Shown one piece after another: positions 1-8,400 of a DNA stretch of 26,241 nucleotides (the stretch's first letter is position 1; each line of letters begins with the position of its first letter). The DNA lies in contig DCSL01000020.1 in the NCBI GenBank assembly GCA_002325615.1, positions 1,585-27,825 of the forward strand. The letters are read 5' to 3'. The stretch comes from Amoebophilaceae bacterium UBA1467. Lineage in GTDB: Bacteria > Bacteroidota > Bacteroidia > Cytophagales > Amoebophilaceae. The notes under the pieces are model-generated. The model saw nothing but the letters and a program-made list of their open reading frames with translations, made no database searches and was not told where the DNA came from. A program made the translations under genes and the position numbers.

Positions 1-29
1 TCACTTATATAGCCAACCAATCCAGAAAA

Positions 30-569
30 ATGTCTCAAGTAAAATCAACAACAGTGCTTGCTGTCATGCACAATAATGAGGTAGCCATTGGTGCAGATGG
101 GCAGGCTACCCTGGGCAACACTATAGCCAAAAGCAACGTCAGAAAGCTAAGAAAACTGCTAAACGGCAAGATTATAACAGGCTTTGCCGGGTCTACAGCA
201 GATGCATTTACGCTGCTAGACCGTTTTGATGAAAAACTACAGAGCTATGCAGGCAACATGAAACGCGCTGCTATTGAGCTAGCCAAGGATTGGCGCATGG
301 ACCGTTACCTGAGGAGACTAGAAGCCATGCTGATCGTGGCGAACAAAGAAGAATTGCTTATTGTCTCTGGAACAGGAGATGTTATAGAACCTGACAACCA
401 AATTGCTGCGATAGGGTCTGGTAGTATGTATGCTCAGTCAGCAGCTGTTGCCCTCAAGAAGCATGCTCCTCACCTAAGCGCAAAAGAGATCGTTCAAGAA
501 AGCCTCACCGTGGCAGCAGACATCTGCATCTACACCAACCATAACATCGTCATCGAAAAGCTTGCTTAA
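30..569 (+). CDS. hslV: HslV, proteolytic subunit of the HslUV (ClpYQ) protease
   Basis: HslV forms the threonine-protease double ring that degrades cytoplasmic proteins fed to it by the HslU ATPase. The 179-aa product aligns end to end with the family. A short propeptide (MSQVKS) is followed by the mature N-terminus TTVLAV, which makes Thr7 the expected nucleophile. The conserved blocks GADGQATLGN, GFAGSTADAF, ELAKDWRMDR, AIGSGSMYAQ and the C-terminal DICIYTNHN are all present. The ATG at 30 is chosen because it gives the usual short propeptide; no clear ribosome-binding site precedes it. hslU is not in the window and may lie upstream. Two tandem hairpins follow the stop. Family assignment is firm; that the protein is active is inferred from intact motifs. 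Confidence 0.97.
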   Translation: MSQVKSTTVLAVMHNNEVAIGADGQATLGNTIAKSNVRKLRKLLNGKIITGFAGSTADAFTLLDRFDEKLQSYAGNMKRAAIELAKDWRMDRYLRRLEAMLIVANKEELLIVSGTGDVIEPDNQIAAIGSGSMYAQSAAVALKKHAPHLSAKEIVQESLTVAADICIYTNHNIVIEKLA

Positions 570-594
570 AATGTTGGCACATTATCAGGCTTCA

Positions 595-633
595 GACAAT
601 AAGCCTTGCTATTGTCATAGGGCCAGACCCTAT
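595..633 (+). terminator. Tandem hairpins downstream of hslV
   Basis: Two adjacent inverted repeats start 26 nt after the hslV stop. GACAATA/TATTGTC (595-601 and 610-616) encloses an 8-nt loop, and ATAGGG/CCCTAT (617-622 and 628-633) encloses a 5-nt loop. No T-tract follows, so a classical intrinsic terminator is not proven. The hairpins could stop transcription weakly or protect the mRNA 3' end. Confidence 0.3.
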
Positions 634-807
634 AAATTTCCAAAAAGTATGAGCTGTGCACACTACCGATCCCTTGTGCCTTTCACATAAATTTTTTTCG
701 TATCTGCAGATGCATCAAATAGAAAAATTTGCGAATGCCATACTTTTTTATTAAAAAGGACTCTGGACTAATTAATAAGAAGAAATACAAATAATACACA
801 ATTGGCT

Positions 808-2139
808 ATGCAAACCGCCCTTACCAGAGAACAGAAAAGAGCTATAGGATTGTTGTCGATAGGAACATTCCTAGAGTATTTTGACCTTCAGCTGTATATC
901 CACATGGCATTGCTCCTGAACAATGTCTTCTTTGCCAAGACCGACCCCTTCAATGCCGCATTATTATCGGCATTTGCATTCTGCTCTACCTATTTACTGA
1001 AACCTTTTGGAGCACTTATATTCGGCTATATCGGAGATTTTATTGGTAGGAAGCTGGTCATAGTGATCACCACCATCATCATGGCGATCACTTGTACTAC
1101 CATCACTTTTTTACCATCCTATGCCCAGATAGGCATTACGGCTTCTATAGTTATTACAATGTGTCGTATGCTGCAAGGCATGGCGGCCAGTGCCGAATCT
1201 AGGGGCGCAGAAATTTACATTACCGAGAGTTTCAACCCACCCCTGCAATATCCTCTGGTGGCCATCATTACAGTTTTTTCTGCAGTGGGTACCAGTATGG
1301 CGCTGGGGATAGGATCTTTTTTTACGAATGAGCGTATTTTTGGTACAGAACATGAGTATTGGAGAGTAGCCTTTTTATTGGGTGCTATCATAGGACTGGT
1401 TGGCGGAGCTGCCAGAACCAGTTTAAAGGAGGCGTCAGAATTTTCCCATAAAAAGAAGATGTTGAAAGCGAGATTTTCTGACAACAAAATAGCTTGGGAT
1501 GAGGACCTTGTGAAGAATAAATTTGATCAACAAAAAGTCTCTTTGACCTCTTTGGCATACTTCTTCATATGCTGTGCAAGGTCGCCTTGCTTCTATTTTA
1601 TTTATATCTACTGCGCAGATGTACTGAAGAACGATCTGGCCCTCTCGGCAAGTGCCATCATTTATCACAATTTCTGGGTATCCATTGTGGATATGCTCGG
1701 GTTGCTTTTTCTAGCCTATCTTAGCAGCAAGGTATATCCTATACGCATACTAAAAGCAAAATTCATTTTGTTCTTTGCGTGCATTGTTTTTTTCCCCATA
1801 GTGATGCATAGCTATCCCAGCGAAAGTGTCGTTTTTTTCTTTCAGTGCCTAGCTGCCCTGTTTGTATTCGACGACATACCTGCCAGCCCGATATTTTATA
1901 GACACTTCCCAATCATGAAAAGATTTACCTACACTAGCCTACTAAGTGCACTAGCCAAGTTAATGACTTACGTGATCACTTCATTTGGTCTCGTATACGC
2001 TACCAAGTATTTCGGATACTATGGGATATTTGTCATATTAGTTCCAGTAGGGGGGCTATACTATTTAGCAGTCAGGTATTTTGACAGACTAGAAGGGGCA
2101 AAACAGGCCTTTCATCAAATACACTCTCCCTCTTCTTGA
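808..2139 (+). CDS. MFS transporter, ProP/metabolite:H+ symporter-like
   Basis: Predicted inner-membrane carrier of the major facilitator superfamily with about 12 hydrophobic segments. The N-terminal LSIGTFLEYFDLQLY resembles the first helix of the ProP/citrate/alpha-ketoglutarate proton-symporter group. GYIGDFIGRK is the MFS loop 2-3 signature, and CRMLQGMAASAESRGAEIY fits the helix 4-5 region of that group. The substrate cannot be read from sequence. Intracellular bacteria often carry many ProP-like paralogues for host solutes, so a nutrient or osmolyte role is an inference. The ATG at 808 is preferred over a TTG two codons upstream at 802; neither has a good ribosome-binding site. The last 68 nt overlap the convergent HD-domain gene. 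There is no sign of truncation. Confidence 0.88.
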   Translation: MQTALTREQKRAIGLLSIGTFLEYFDLQLYIHMALLLNNVFFAKTDPFNAALLSAFAFCSTYLLKPFGALIFGYIGDFIGRKLVIVITTIIMAITCTTITFLPSYAQIGITASIVITMCRMLQGMAASAESRGAEIYITESFNPPLQYPLVAIITVFSAVGTSMALGIGSFFTNERIFGTEHEYWRVAFLLGAIIGLVGGAARTSLKEASEFSHKKKMLKARFSDNKIAWDEDLVKNKFDQQKVSLTSLAYFFICCARSPCFYFIYIYCADVLKNDLALSASAIIYHNFWVSIVDMLGLLFLAYLSSKVYPIRILKAKFILFFACIVFFPIVMHSYPSESVVFFFQCLAALFVFDDIPASPIFYRHFPIMKRFTYTSLLSALAKLMTYVITSFGLVYATKYFGYYGIFVILVPVGGLYYLAVRYFDRLEGAKQAFHQIHSPSS

Positions 2140-2746
2140 TGTCACTTGCTGCAACTACCCCCAATTCGATATTCAACTTTAGGCATTCTGTGTACAGGTG
2201 TGTGCCGTGCTGGCTTAAAGAAAATTCTTCAGCAAGAATCAAGAAGTTTCTTATGGTTTCAGCTATTTTTTCTTTTTTCTTTTTTTCGGGTAAGCAACGA
2301 ATTGTACGTATGTTATGGAGCCTATCAATGGTTTTTATTAGAATCACTTCTCTATCATTATTTTGATGGGCATAACGCAGCATTGCCTCCACGCTTAACT
2401 TACTTTTATCAGGTCTATCACGAGTAAGCCTGTCTACCATTTCAGCTACTCGCCACCCAAAACTGTCTAGGACCATGCCTATGGTAACCTCTGTATCTTC
2501 AACGATATCGTGTAGTATACTGGCAACAATTACATCGGTTTTTAGGCTATCATCAGCCACCATATAGGCTACCTCCAACACATGGGTATAAAAAGGCTCT
2601 CCGCTTTTTCTCACCTGGACACCATGGTATTTTTTGGCCCAGTGAATAGCATTATTGATTAAATCAAAGTTTAGTACGCCCCCTTCCTCTAAATCTAGGG
2701 ATTTAAGTTTTTCAATTAATCTGATCGAGTATGTGCAAGTAAGCAT
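2072..2746 (-). CDS. Stand-alone RelA/SpoT-type HD domain protein, putative (p)ppGpp hydrolase
   Basis: A 224-aa protein built around one RelA/SpoT hydrolase (HD) domain, residues about 28-150. All motifs I can check are present: RKSGEPFYTH (Arg46, His55), the metal-binding LHDIVED (His79-Asp80, Glu83-Asp84) and TIDRLHNIRT (Asp141, Asn145, Thr148). In the RSH family these residues carry out Mn-dependent removal of the 3'-pyrophosphate from (p)ppGpp. There is no synthetase, TGS or ACT domain, so it resembles a small alarmone hydrolase or a fragment of a long RSH protein. The helix-rich C-terminal tail (about 150-224) is not recognised, and its end is encoded antisense to the 3' end of the MFS gene. 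Activity on (p)ppGpp is inferred; another nucleotide substrate is possible. A second HD domain of the same type occurs in the fusion at 10091-13564. Confidence 0.85.
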   Translation of the reverse strand: MLTCTYSIRLIEKLKSLDLEEGGVLNFDLINNAIHWAKKYHGVQVRKSGEPFYTHVLEVAYMVADDSLKTDVIVASILHDIVEDTEVTIGMVLDSFGWRVAEMVDRLTRDRPDKSKLSVEAMLRYAHQNNDREVILIKTIDRLHNIRTIRCLPEKKKKEKIAETIRNFLILAEEFSLSQHGTHLYTECLKLNIELGVVAASDIKKRESVFDERPVLPLLVCQNT

Positions 2747-3193
2747 AAAGATTTATTTACTAAGCTTTTTTGACTAAAATTATCATAAAATTTATATTTT
2801 AGGACAAAAAGTAAATTTTTAGCATGAATCTTAGCTGCTCGAGCAAGTAGACTTTCTTGTCGATACGTACGACTTGCTTTTGGGTTCCTATCATTATAGT
2901 ACCTTTTCTGGCAGGCGTGTATCGCATTACTTTGGTTGGTAGCTACATGGATCAATGTCAGATCTGAGTAACCACACAATACAGATGTGGGTTCTTTCTA
3001 GCTGCGGTGCTTGTACTGGGCGAAATGCTGCCAAGTTGCAATAGCAACCCGGATAAAAGCATTTGCATAATACCCCAAGCACTTCCCCAACAACGTAGCT
3101 GCCTTCGGCAAGGTTGCGTGGGAGCACTACTTTGGCGATGATGTGTAGTAGGTTAGGAGACTTTAGTAGCCCGGAGTCGCTGGGCAAGGGATG
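2747..3193. other. Long intergenic stretch with no convincing gene
   Basis: These 447 nt separate the HD gene from tRNA-Ala. The left third (2747-2850) is very AT-rich and probably holds the HD gene promoter. The right part (about 3000-3190) is visibly richer in G+C and has short stems, such as TGCC-TTC-GGCA at 3110-3120 within a larger imperfect stem, and GCCC/GGGC flanking 3171-3185 just after the tRNA 3' end. Open frames here (for example minus strand 3187-2927) lack recognisable motifs. I could not match the region to RNase P RNA, tmRNA, SRP RNA or 6S RNA by eye. It may be a decayed gene or an unrecognised structured RNA. Confidence 0.4.
2775..2808 (-). promoter_or_regulatory. Possible Bacteroidota-type promoter of the HD gene
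   Basis: On the minus strand, TTTG (2808-2805) is followed 22 nt later by TAATTTTA (2782-2775). This approximates the Bacteroidota -33 TTTG / -7 TAnnTTTG pattern and lies about 30-60 nt before the ATG at 2746. The region is very AT-rich, so chance matches are likely. Confidence 0.2.
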
Positions 3194-3267
3194 TGGAGAA
3201 TATCGGAGTCGAACCGATGACCTTCTGCGTGCAAGGCAGACGCTCTAGCCAGCTGAGCTAATTCCCC
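3194..3267 (-). tRNA. tRNA-Ala (anticodon TGC)
   Basis: The minus strand folds into a full cloverleaf. The acceptor GGGGAAT pairs with ATTCTCC, with the G3-U70 wobble that is the alanine identity element. The D arm is GCTC/GAGC. The anticodon arm is TCTGC-CTTGCAC-GCAGA, which gives anticodon TGC. The T arm is ATCGG-TTCGACT-CCGAT. The discriminator is A and the 3' CCA is not encoded. It is a lone tRNA, not part of an rRNA spacer in this window. Confidence 0.97.
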
Positions 3268-3285
3268 AAATTGATTTACGCATAG

Positions 3286-3299
3286 ACGGGAAAACCCGT
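3286..3299 (-). terminator. Small hairpin between the M20 peptidase gene and tRNA-Ala
   Basis: A perfect ACGGG/CCCGT stem with a 4-nt loop lies 83 nt after the M20 peptidase stop and 19 nt before the tRNA, in the direction of transcription. There is no T-run, so termination is only a possibility; a tRNA-processing or spacer role is equally open. Confidence 0.25.
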
Positions 3300-3381
3300 T
3301 ACATCACAGCGCAGCAAATATACGTCTGCCGTTCTAAAAAACGCAATTCCAACCCCAAACATAATTCCAGGTAGGAGCGAT

Positions 3382-4764
3382 TTATGTATACAGCGCAGCC
3401 AAGTGCTTGTAAAAGGTAATAACAGTATCAATGCCCTTAAAAAAGTTAGCCAACCCAAAGTGTTCATTGGGTGAGTGGATGGCATCTGAATCTAGGCCAA
3501 AACCCATGAGCACAATGTCGCAGTCTAGGACTTCCTTGAACTGTGCAACAATAGGAATACTTCCTCCATCTCTCGTTAGCACAGGACTTTTTTTCCAAAC
3601 GTCTTCAAAGGCCTTTTTAGCTGCTTGCAAAGCGACCGAATTTCTATTAACCACTACAGCATTGCTACCCGCATGGACCACTTTCACTTGTACCTTGGCG
3701 CCTTTTGGAACGAGTGCGGTAAAGTAATTAGTGAATTGGGCAATGATCTCTTGGGCCTCTTGATGGGGAACAAGGCGCATGGAGAGCTTGGCGTGTGCTT
3801 TTGAGGGCAAGACTGTTTTTCCTCCTTCACCTGTATAGCCTCCCCAAATACCATTGATATCCAAAGAGGGCCTAATGCCAATGCGCTCTATCGTACTATA
3901 GCCTTGCTCTCCTATCACTGCCGCTATGCCAAGTGCTTCTTTGTACTTGGATAGTACAAAAGGAGTGTGATTGAGTGCAGTCCGATCTATCTCTGAGAGT
4001 ACTTCAACGCGGTCATAAAAGCCAGGAATAGTGATGCGATTGTGTGCATCTTTCAGCGAGGAAAGCATTTGACAGAGTATGTTAATGGGGTTACCGACCG
4101 CACCTCCATAAGTACCAGAGTGTAGGTCTCTGTTAGGCCCCGTAACCTCTACCTCTAAATAAACAATCCCCCTCAGCCCTGTTGTAAGCGAAGGCTGTTC
4201 TAAAGACGACAGGGCAGTGTCTGATACAAGCACAGCATCTGCCTGGAGCAAAGCATGGTTTTGTTGGTCTTTAAGAAAGTAAGTGAGGCTATCAGATCCA
4301 CTTTCCTCTTCCCCCTCAATCAGAAATTTGACATTGCAAGGTAGCTGCTTGGTAGCTATCAAGGTTTCCAAGGCTTTGATATGCATATACACCTGGCCTT
4401 TGTCATCAGAAGCACCCCTAGCATAAATTTTATCTTCTTTTACAACGGGATCAAAAGGCCGTGTCTCCCAGAGTTCATAAGGATCTGCTGGCTGAACGTC
4501 GTAGTGTCCATATACAAGCACTGTAGGCAGGCTTTTATCTACCATCTTTTCACCATATACCAAGGGACAGCCCTTAGTTTCGATCAACCTAGCCTGGTCA
4601 GTACCGGCCTCCAGAAGCTTTTGCTTAACAAACTCAGCTGCATTTTGTACGTCTTCGGCATATTCCCTTGAGGTACTCACTGAAGGGATGCGCAAAAAAT
4701 CCATCAACTCACCTAGAAACCGATTTTGGTGTGCTGCTATGTATTGTTTTGTATTCAACATCAT
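3382..4764 (-). CDS. M20 family metallopeptidase (dipeptidase, PepV/CNDP-like)
   Basis: A cytoplasmic two-zinc peptidase expected to cleave dipeptides or short peptides. Counting from the ATG at 4764 (460 aa), the catalytic set is complete: GHYDVQPAD supplies His87 and Asp89, GASDDKG supplies the bridging Asp120, EGEEESGS supplies the general base and zinc ligand Glu153-Glu154, VSDTA supplies Asp182, and PNEHFG supplies the last ligand His435. The central dimerisation insert is present (about residues 190-340, including GPNRDLHSGTYGG). An ATG at 4797 would add 11 residues (MYAYDKQEKHR); the later start is preferred because family members begin close to the NTKQYI helix. The enzyme probably recycles imported or host peptides, a common role in bacteria with reduced amino-acid synthesis (inference). 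The exact substrate is unknown. Confidence 0.93.
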   Translation of the reverse strand: MMLNTKQYIAAHQNRFLGELMDFLRIPSVSTSREYAEDVQNAAEFVKQKLLEAGTDQARLIETKGCPLVYGEKMVDKSLPTVLVYGHYDVQPADPYELWETRPFDPVVKEDKIYARGASDDKGQVYMHIKALETLIATKQLPCNVKFLIEGEEESGSDSLTYFLKDQQNHALLQADAVLVSDTALSSLEQPSLTTGLRGIVYLEVEVTGPNRDLHSGTYGGAVGNPINILCQMLSSLKDAHNRITIPGFYDRVEVLSEIDRTALNHTPFVLSKYKEALGIAAVIGEQGYSTIERIGIRPSLDINGIWGGYTGEGGKTVLPSKAHAKLSMRLVPHQEAQEIIAQFTNYFTALVPKGAKVQVKVVHAGSNAVVVNRNSVALQAAKKAFEDVWKKSPVLTRDGGSIPIVAQFKEVLDCDIVLMGFGLDSDAIHSPNEHFGLANFFKGIDTVITFYKHLAALYT

Positions 4765-4881
4765 ACGGTGTTTTTCCTGCTTGTCGTACGCGTACATAAT
4801 AGACTTGCCAAAGTTACCAATTCTTCTAGCAAGCCAGTGCCTGCAGCTTGGTACGCACTATTCCTCATTACAGCATAAGCC

Positions 4882-5334
4882 CTAAACGAGCGTATTGAAA
4901 CAAGGCATATCTTGTAACAATACATGGCTTCCCTTCTCATAGTCCAGCTGCCAGCAAAAATGCTCAATCCCATTGGTGATGACCAGTACCTGGGCATTAA
5001 AATGGGCATTGTAGCGTGCTATCTGCCCCCAAGTCTCGTTATTAATGTTAATATGGGGTGCCTTACACTCCACAAGCATCAAGGGCTTGGCCAACCGGTC
5101 ATACACCACGATGTCGGGGCGGTGCAGAAGACGATTGTACTGTACTCCCTGCTCCAGCCTAATCAACGCTTGGGGGTAAGCAAGATGACCTATCAAATAG
5201 TGCAAAAAATGCTGTCTTACCCATTCCTCAGATGTCAGCTGTACATACTTCTTGCGCACCACGTCAAAAATTTGGTAGCCTGTCTTGGAAGACTGGATCT
5301 TATACGAAAAAGCAGGAAGGTTCAGGGGCTGCAT
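4882..5334 (-). CDS. Small PD-(D/E)XK protein with a type I restriction HsdR_N-like domain
   Basis: A 150-aa protein resembling the HSDR_N_2 family, which covers only the nuclease-like N-terminus of type I restriction R subunits. The visible nuclease core is RPDIVVYD (Asp74), LVECKAP (Glu89, Lys91) and the helix WGQIARYN (Gln104), as in PD-(D/E)XK enzymes. No helicase motor, specificity or methylase gene is nearby, so it is not part of a restriction system here. Such orphan genes are widespread in Bacteroidota chromosomes, and their function is not established to my knowledge. It lies 117 nt upstream of the M20 gene on the same strand and is divergent from the GH3 gene. Nuclease activity is plausible because the motif residues are intact. 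Confidence 0.85.
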   Translation of the reverse strand: MQPLNLPAFSYKIQSSKTGYQIFDVVRKKYVQLTSEEWVRQHFLHYLIGHLAYPQALIRLEQGVQYNRLLHRPDIVVYDRLAKPLMLVECKAPHININNETWGQIARYNAHFNAQVLVITNGIEHFCWQLDYEKGSHVLLQDMPCFNTLV

Positions 5335-5413
5335 GGGGCCAATCTACGGCTTAATAGTTTTATCTTCGGTCTGATATGAGGGAGTAGTCGCTGGCTTCAA
5401 AAATACTGACAAT

Positions 5414-8400
5414 ATGAACACACGGCATAAAGCTTATGGCCTGCCTTGCGTTTTCCTACTGATCAGCATGCTATTTTCTGCTTATGCCCAAAATGATCGC
5501 AGTGAGCAGCAACAAGAAGCATGGGTAGACAATGTATTTCAGAGCCTTTCTGAAGAGCAACGTATTGCACAGCTTTTTTTGGTAGCGGCCTATGCTAACA
5601 AGGATGAAGCACATTATAGTGCTATTGAGGAGCTTATTCAACGTTATAACATTGGTGGACTTATCTTTTTTCAAGGAACCCCTATCAACCAAGTCGCGCT
5701 CACCAACCGCTATCAACAAACGGCTCCAACCCCGCTACTCATTGCCACGGATGCAGAATGGGGCTTAGGAATGCGCCTTGACGGTACGATCAGCTACCCT
5801 AAGCCAATGACGCTAGGGGCCCTGCAGGATGATACGTTGATCTACGACATGGGTACTGAAATTGCGCGGCAGCTCAAGCGAATAGGAGTGCACATCAACT
5901 TTGCTCCTGTCATGGATGTCAATAGCAATCCTAGCAACTCGGTGATTGGAGAAAGGTCCTTCGGGGAGTGCAAAGAAAAAGTAGCAGTCAAGGGAATTGC
6001 TTACATCAAGGGATTACAAGACCACGGTATTTTGGCTGTAGCCAAGCATTTTCCTGGCCATGGGGATACGAGCCAAGACTCCCACTACGCGTTGCCCACG
6101 ATTGCGCATGATCGGAACAGATTGGATGCGCTGGAGCTATTTCCTTTCAAGAAGGCCATTGCGGCAGGCATCCAAGGAATGATGGTCGCACACCTGCATG
6201 TGCCTGCTTATGATGCTACACCACAACGCGCCACGACGCTTTGTAAAAAAGTGGTTACAGACCTACTCAAGACTCAACTAGGGTTTCAGGGGTTGGTCTT
6301 TACCGATGCCTTAAACATGAAGGGAGTCAGTGCCCATCATCAGCCTGGAGAAGTTGATTTACTGGCCCTTCAGGCAGGCAACGATGTACTGGTATTTCCA
6401 GAAGATGTTTCCAAAGCTATTGCCCTTATTAGGCAAGCTATTCAGCAAAAAAAGCTGGATGGCCAGGCCATGAACGCAAAAGTAAAGCGCCTCTTACGAC
6501 TGAAATATCAGATGCAGTTGTCTACCTGGCAACCTATTGAAACGCAAAACCTAGAAGCACAACTACACACCCCCCAAGCACATCTGCTCAAACAGTTGTT
6601 GTTTGAGCAGGCGGTCACAGTTGTGGCTAACGAGGGTCGGTTGATTCCACTCAAAAATCTAGCATACCACAACATCGCTTGCTTGTCTATCGTCAATGAC
6701 GATGACACTAAAAAGCCCAAGGAAGCTGCTGCAACAGCAATGAGTACTACGCAGAGCTGTGGGCTTAGTGCAGCCGAACTGTTCCCTAGCATGCTCAAAA
6801 AATACGCACCCATGGCTCAACATACCCTGATCCGCGGGACAATCACGCCAGAAGCAGTCAACACACTGGCTAACAAGCTCAAGCAGTACCAAGTAGTCAT
6901 TGTAGGCATTCACGGCATGAGCGAAAAACGCAGCAGCAACTTTGGTCTCCAAACAGAGGAGTTGCAGTTACTAAAGTCCCTGGAAAAGGATACAGCACTC
7001 ATCATCGTTCCTTTCGGAAATGTATATAGCCTAGCGCACTTCCAAACATTCAAGCATGTTATTATGCCCTACGAAGATGACCCTGTAGCTGCCAAGATAG
7101 TGCCACAAATCATCTTTGGCGCCTTATCATCCAAGGGCACGCTGCCTGTCAGCATTCCAGGGGGTTGGGCAGCAGGCCAAGGCATCCGAACAGAAAAAAT
7201 ATCGCGGCTTGGCTATGCGCCTCCTGAGGCAGCAGATATGGACAGCCAAATACTTCAAACCATCGACGACATTGTGGAAAAAGCCATTGCTGAAGAATCA
7301 ATGCCCAGTTGCCAGGTGTTGGTGGCCCGAAAAGGGAAAGTGGTTTTTGACAAAAGTTACGGGTACCACACTGATGCAAAAAGAAAGCCCGTAACGCCCG
7401 ATACAATGTATGATATTGCTTCTGTTACTAAGGTCGTGGGGACCCTACAAGCACTGATGTATTTGGCTGGAACCGAGCAACTCAATATCAATAAAAAGCT
7501 TTCTTTTTACCTTCCCTCACTCAAAGGCACCAACAAAGGAGCTTTAAAGATTCGGCGCATTCTAGCCCACCAAGCAGGCCTGCCGGCTTATGTATGGGGC
7601 GAGATCAGGCAGACCTTATTCGATGCAAACGGCAGATTGAGAAAGGCATTATTCAGCACCCATCCTTCTCCTACCTATCAGCACCAGTTGGCTAGTGACT
7701 TATATGGAGCCACGTGGCTCAAAGAACTCGTATGGGACTGCTGCGTCAACACTGCATTAAGAGACAAAAGCTGGTTCAAGAGCTACAGTTATCAATACAG
7801 CTGCGTAGGTTTTTATTTCCTCCATCACCTGGCAGAAAAGCTGCTCGAACAACCCTTAGACAATTTTTTAGAAGCAACGTTTTATCGTCCTTTAGGACTG
7901 GCTACCCTAACGTACCATCCTTTGCATAAGTTGGCACAAGATCGTATGGCACCTACTGAAAAGGATAATTTTTTTAGACAAGACCTGCTTCAGGGCGTGG
8001 TGCACGACCTTATGGCCGCACTCTATGGCGGTGTAGCCGGCAATTCAGGGCTTTTTAGTAATGCGAATGACCTGGCTATCGTGCTACAGATGAACCTGCA
8101 GGATGGCTATTATGGAGACCAACGGTATCTCCAAAAAGGGGTGGTCCAATCATTTGCTAAAAAGAGTTTCAAGGACAATCGCAGAGGTTTGGGGGGGACA
8201 AATCGGACAAGCACAATGCCCCATCTACCGCTTCAGTACATGCCTCTGAAGACAGCTATGACCATAGTGGATTTACAGGGACAGCCGTTTGGTATACGAG
8301 GCCATGATGAGCCGGTTCGATGGTATGTAAAAAAATTGTCGCGCAACAAGTGCTATAGGTCACCCCTTTCATCACCCAATGATCAATGCCCAAATGCACA

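Noticed and set aside
2927..3187. 86-codon minus-strand open frame downstream of tRNA-Ala
   Set aside because: No recognisable motif, no start context, and cysteine-rich mixed composition unlike neighbouring proteins; treated as unexplained intergenic sequence.
3174..3211. Repeated CGGAGTCG next to the tRNA as an integration (att) site
   Set aside because: The repeat is 8 nt and only 30 nt apart, and no integrase or foreign gene block is present; chance is more likely.
4882..5334. Part of a restriction-modification or defence system
   Set aside because: No methylase, specificity subunit, helicase or other defence gene lies near it; the neighbours are a peptidase and a glycosidase.
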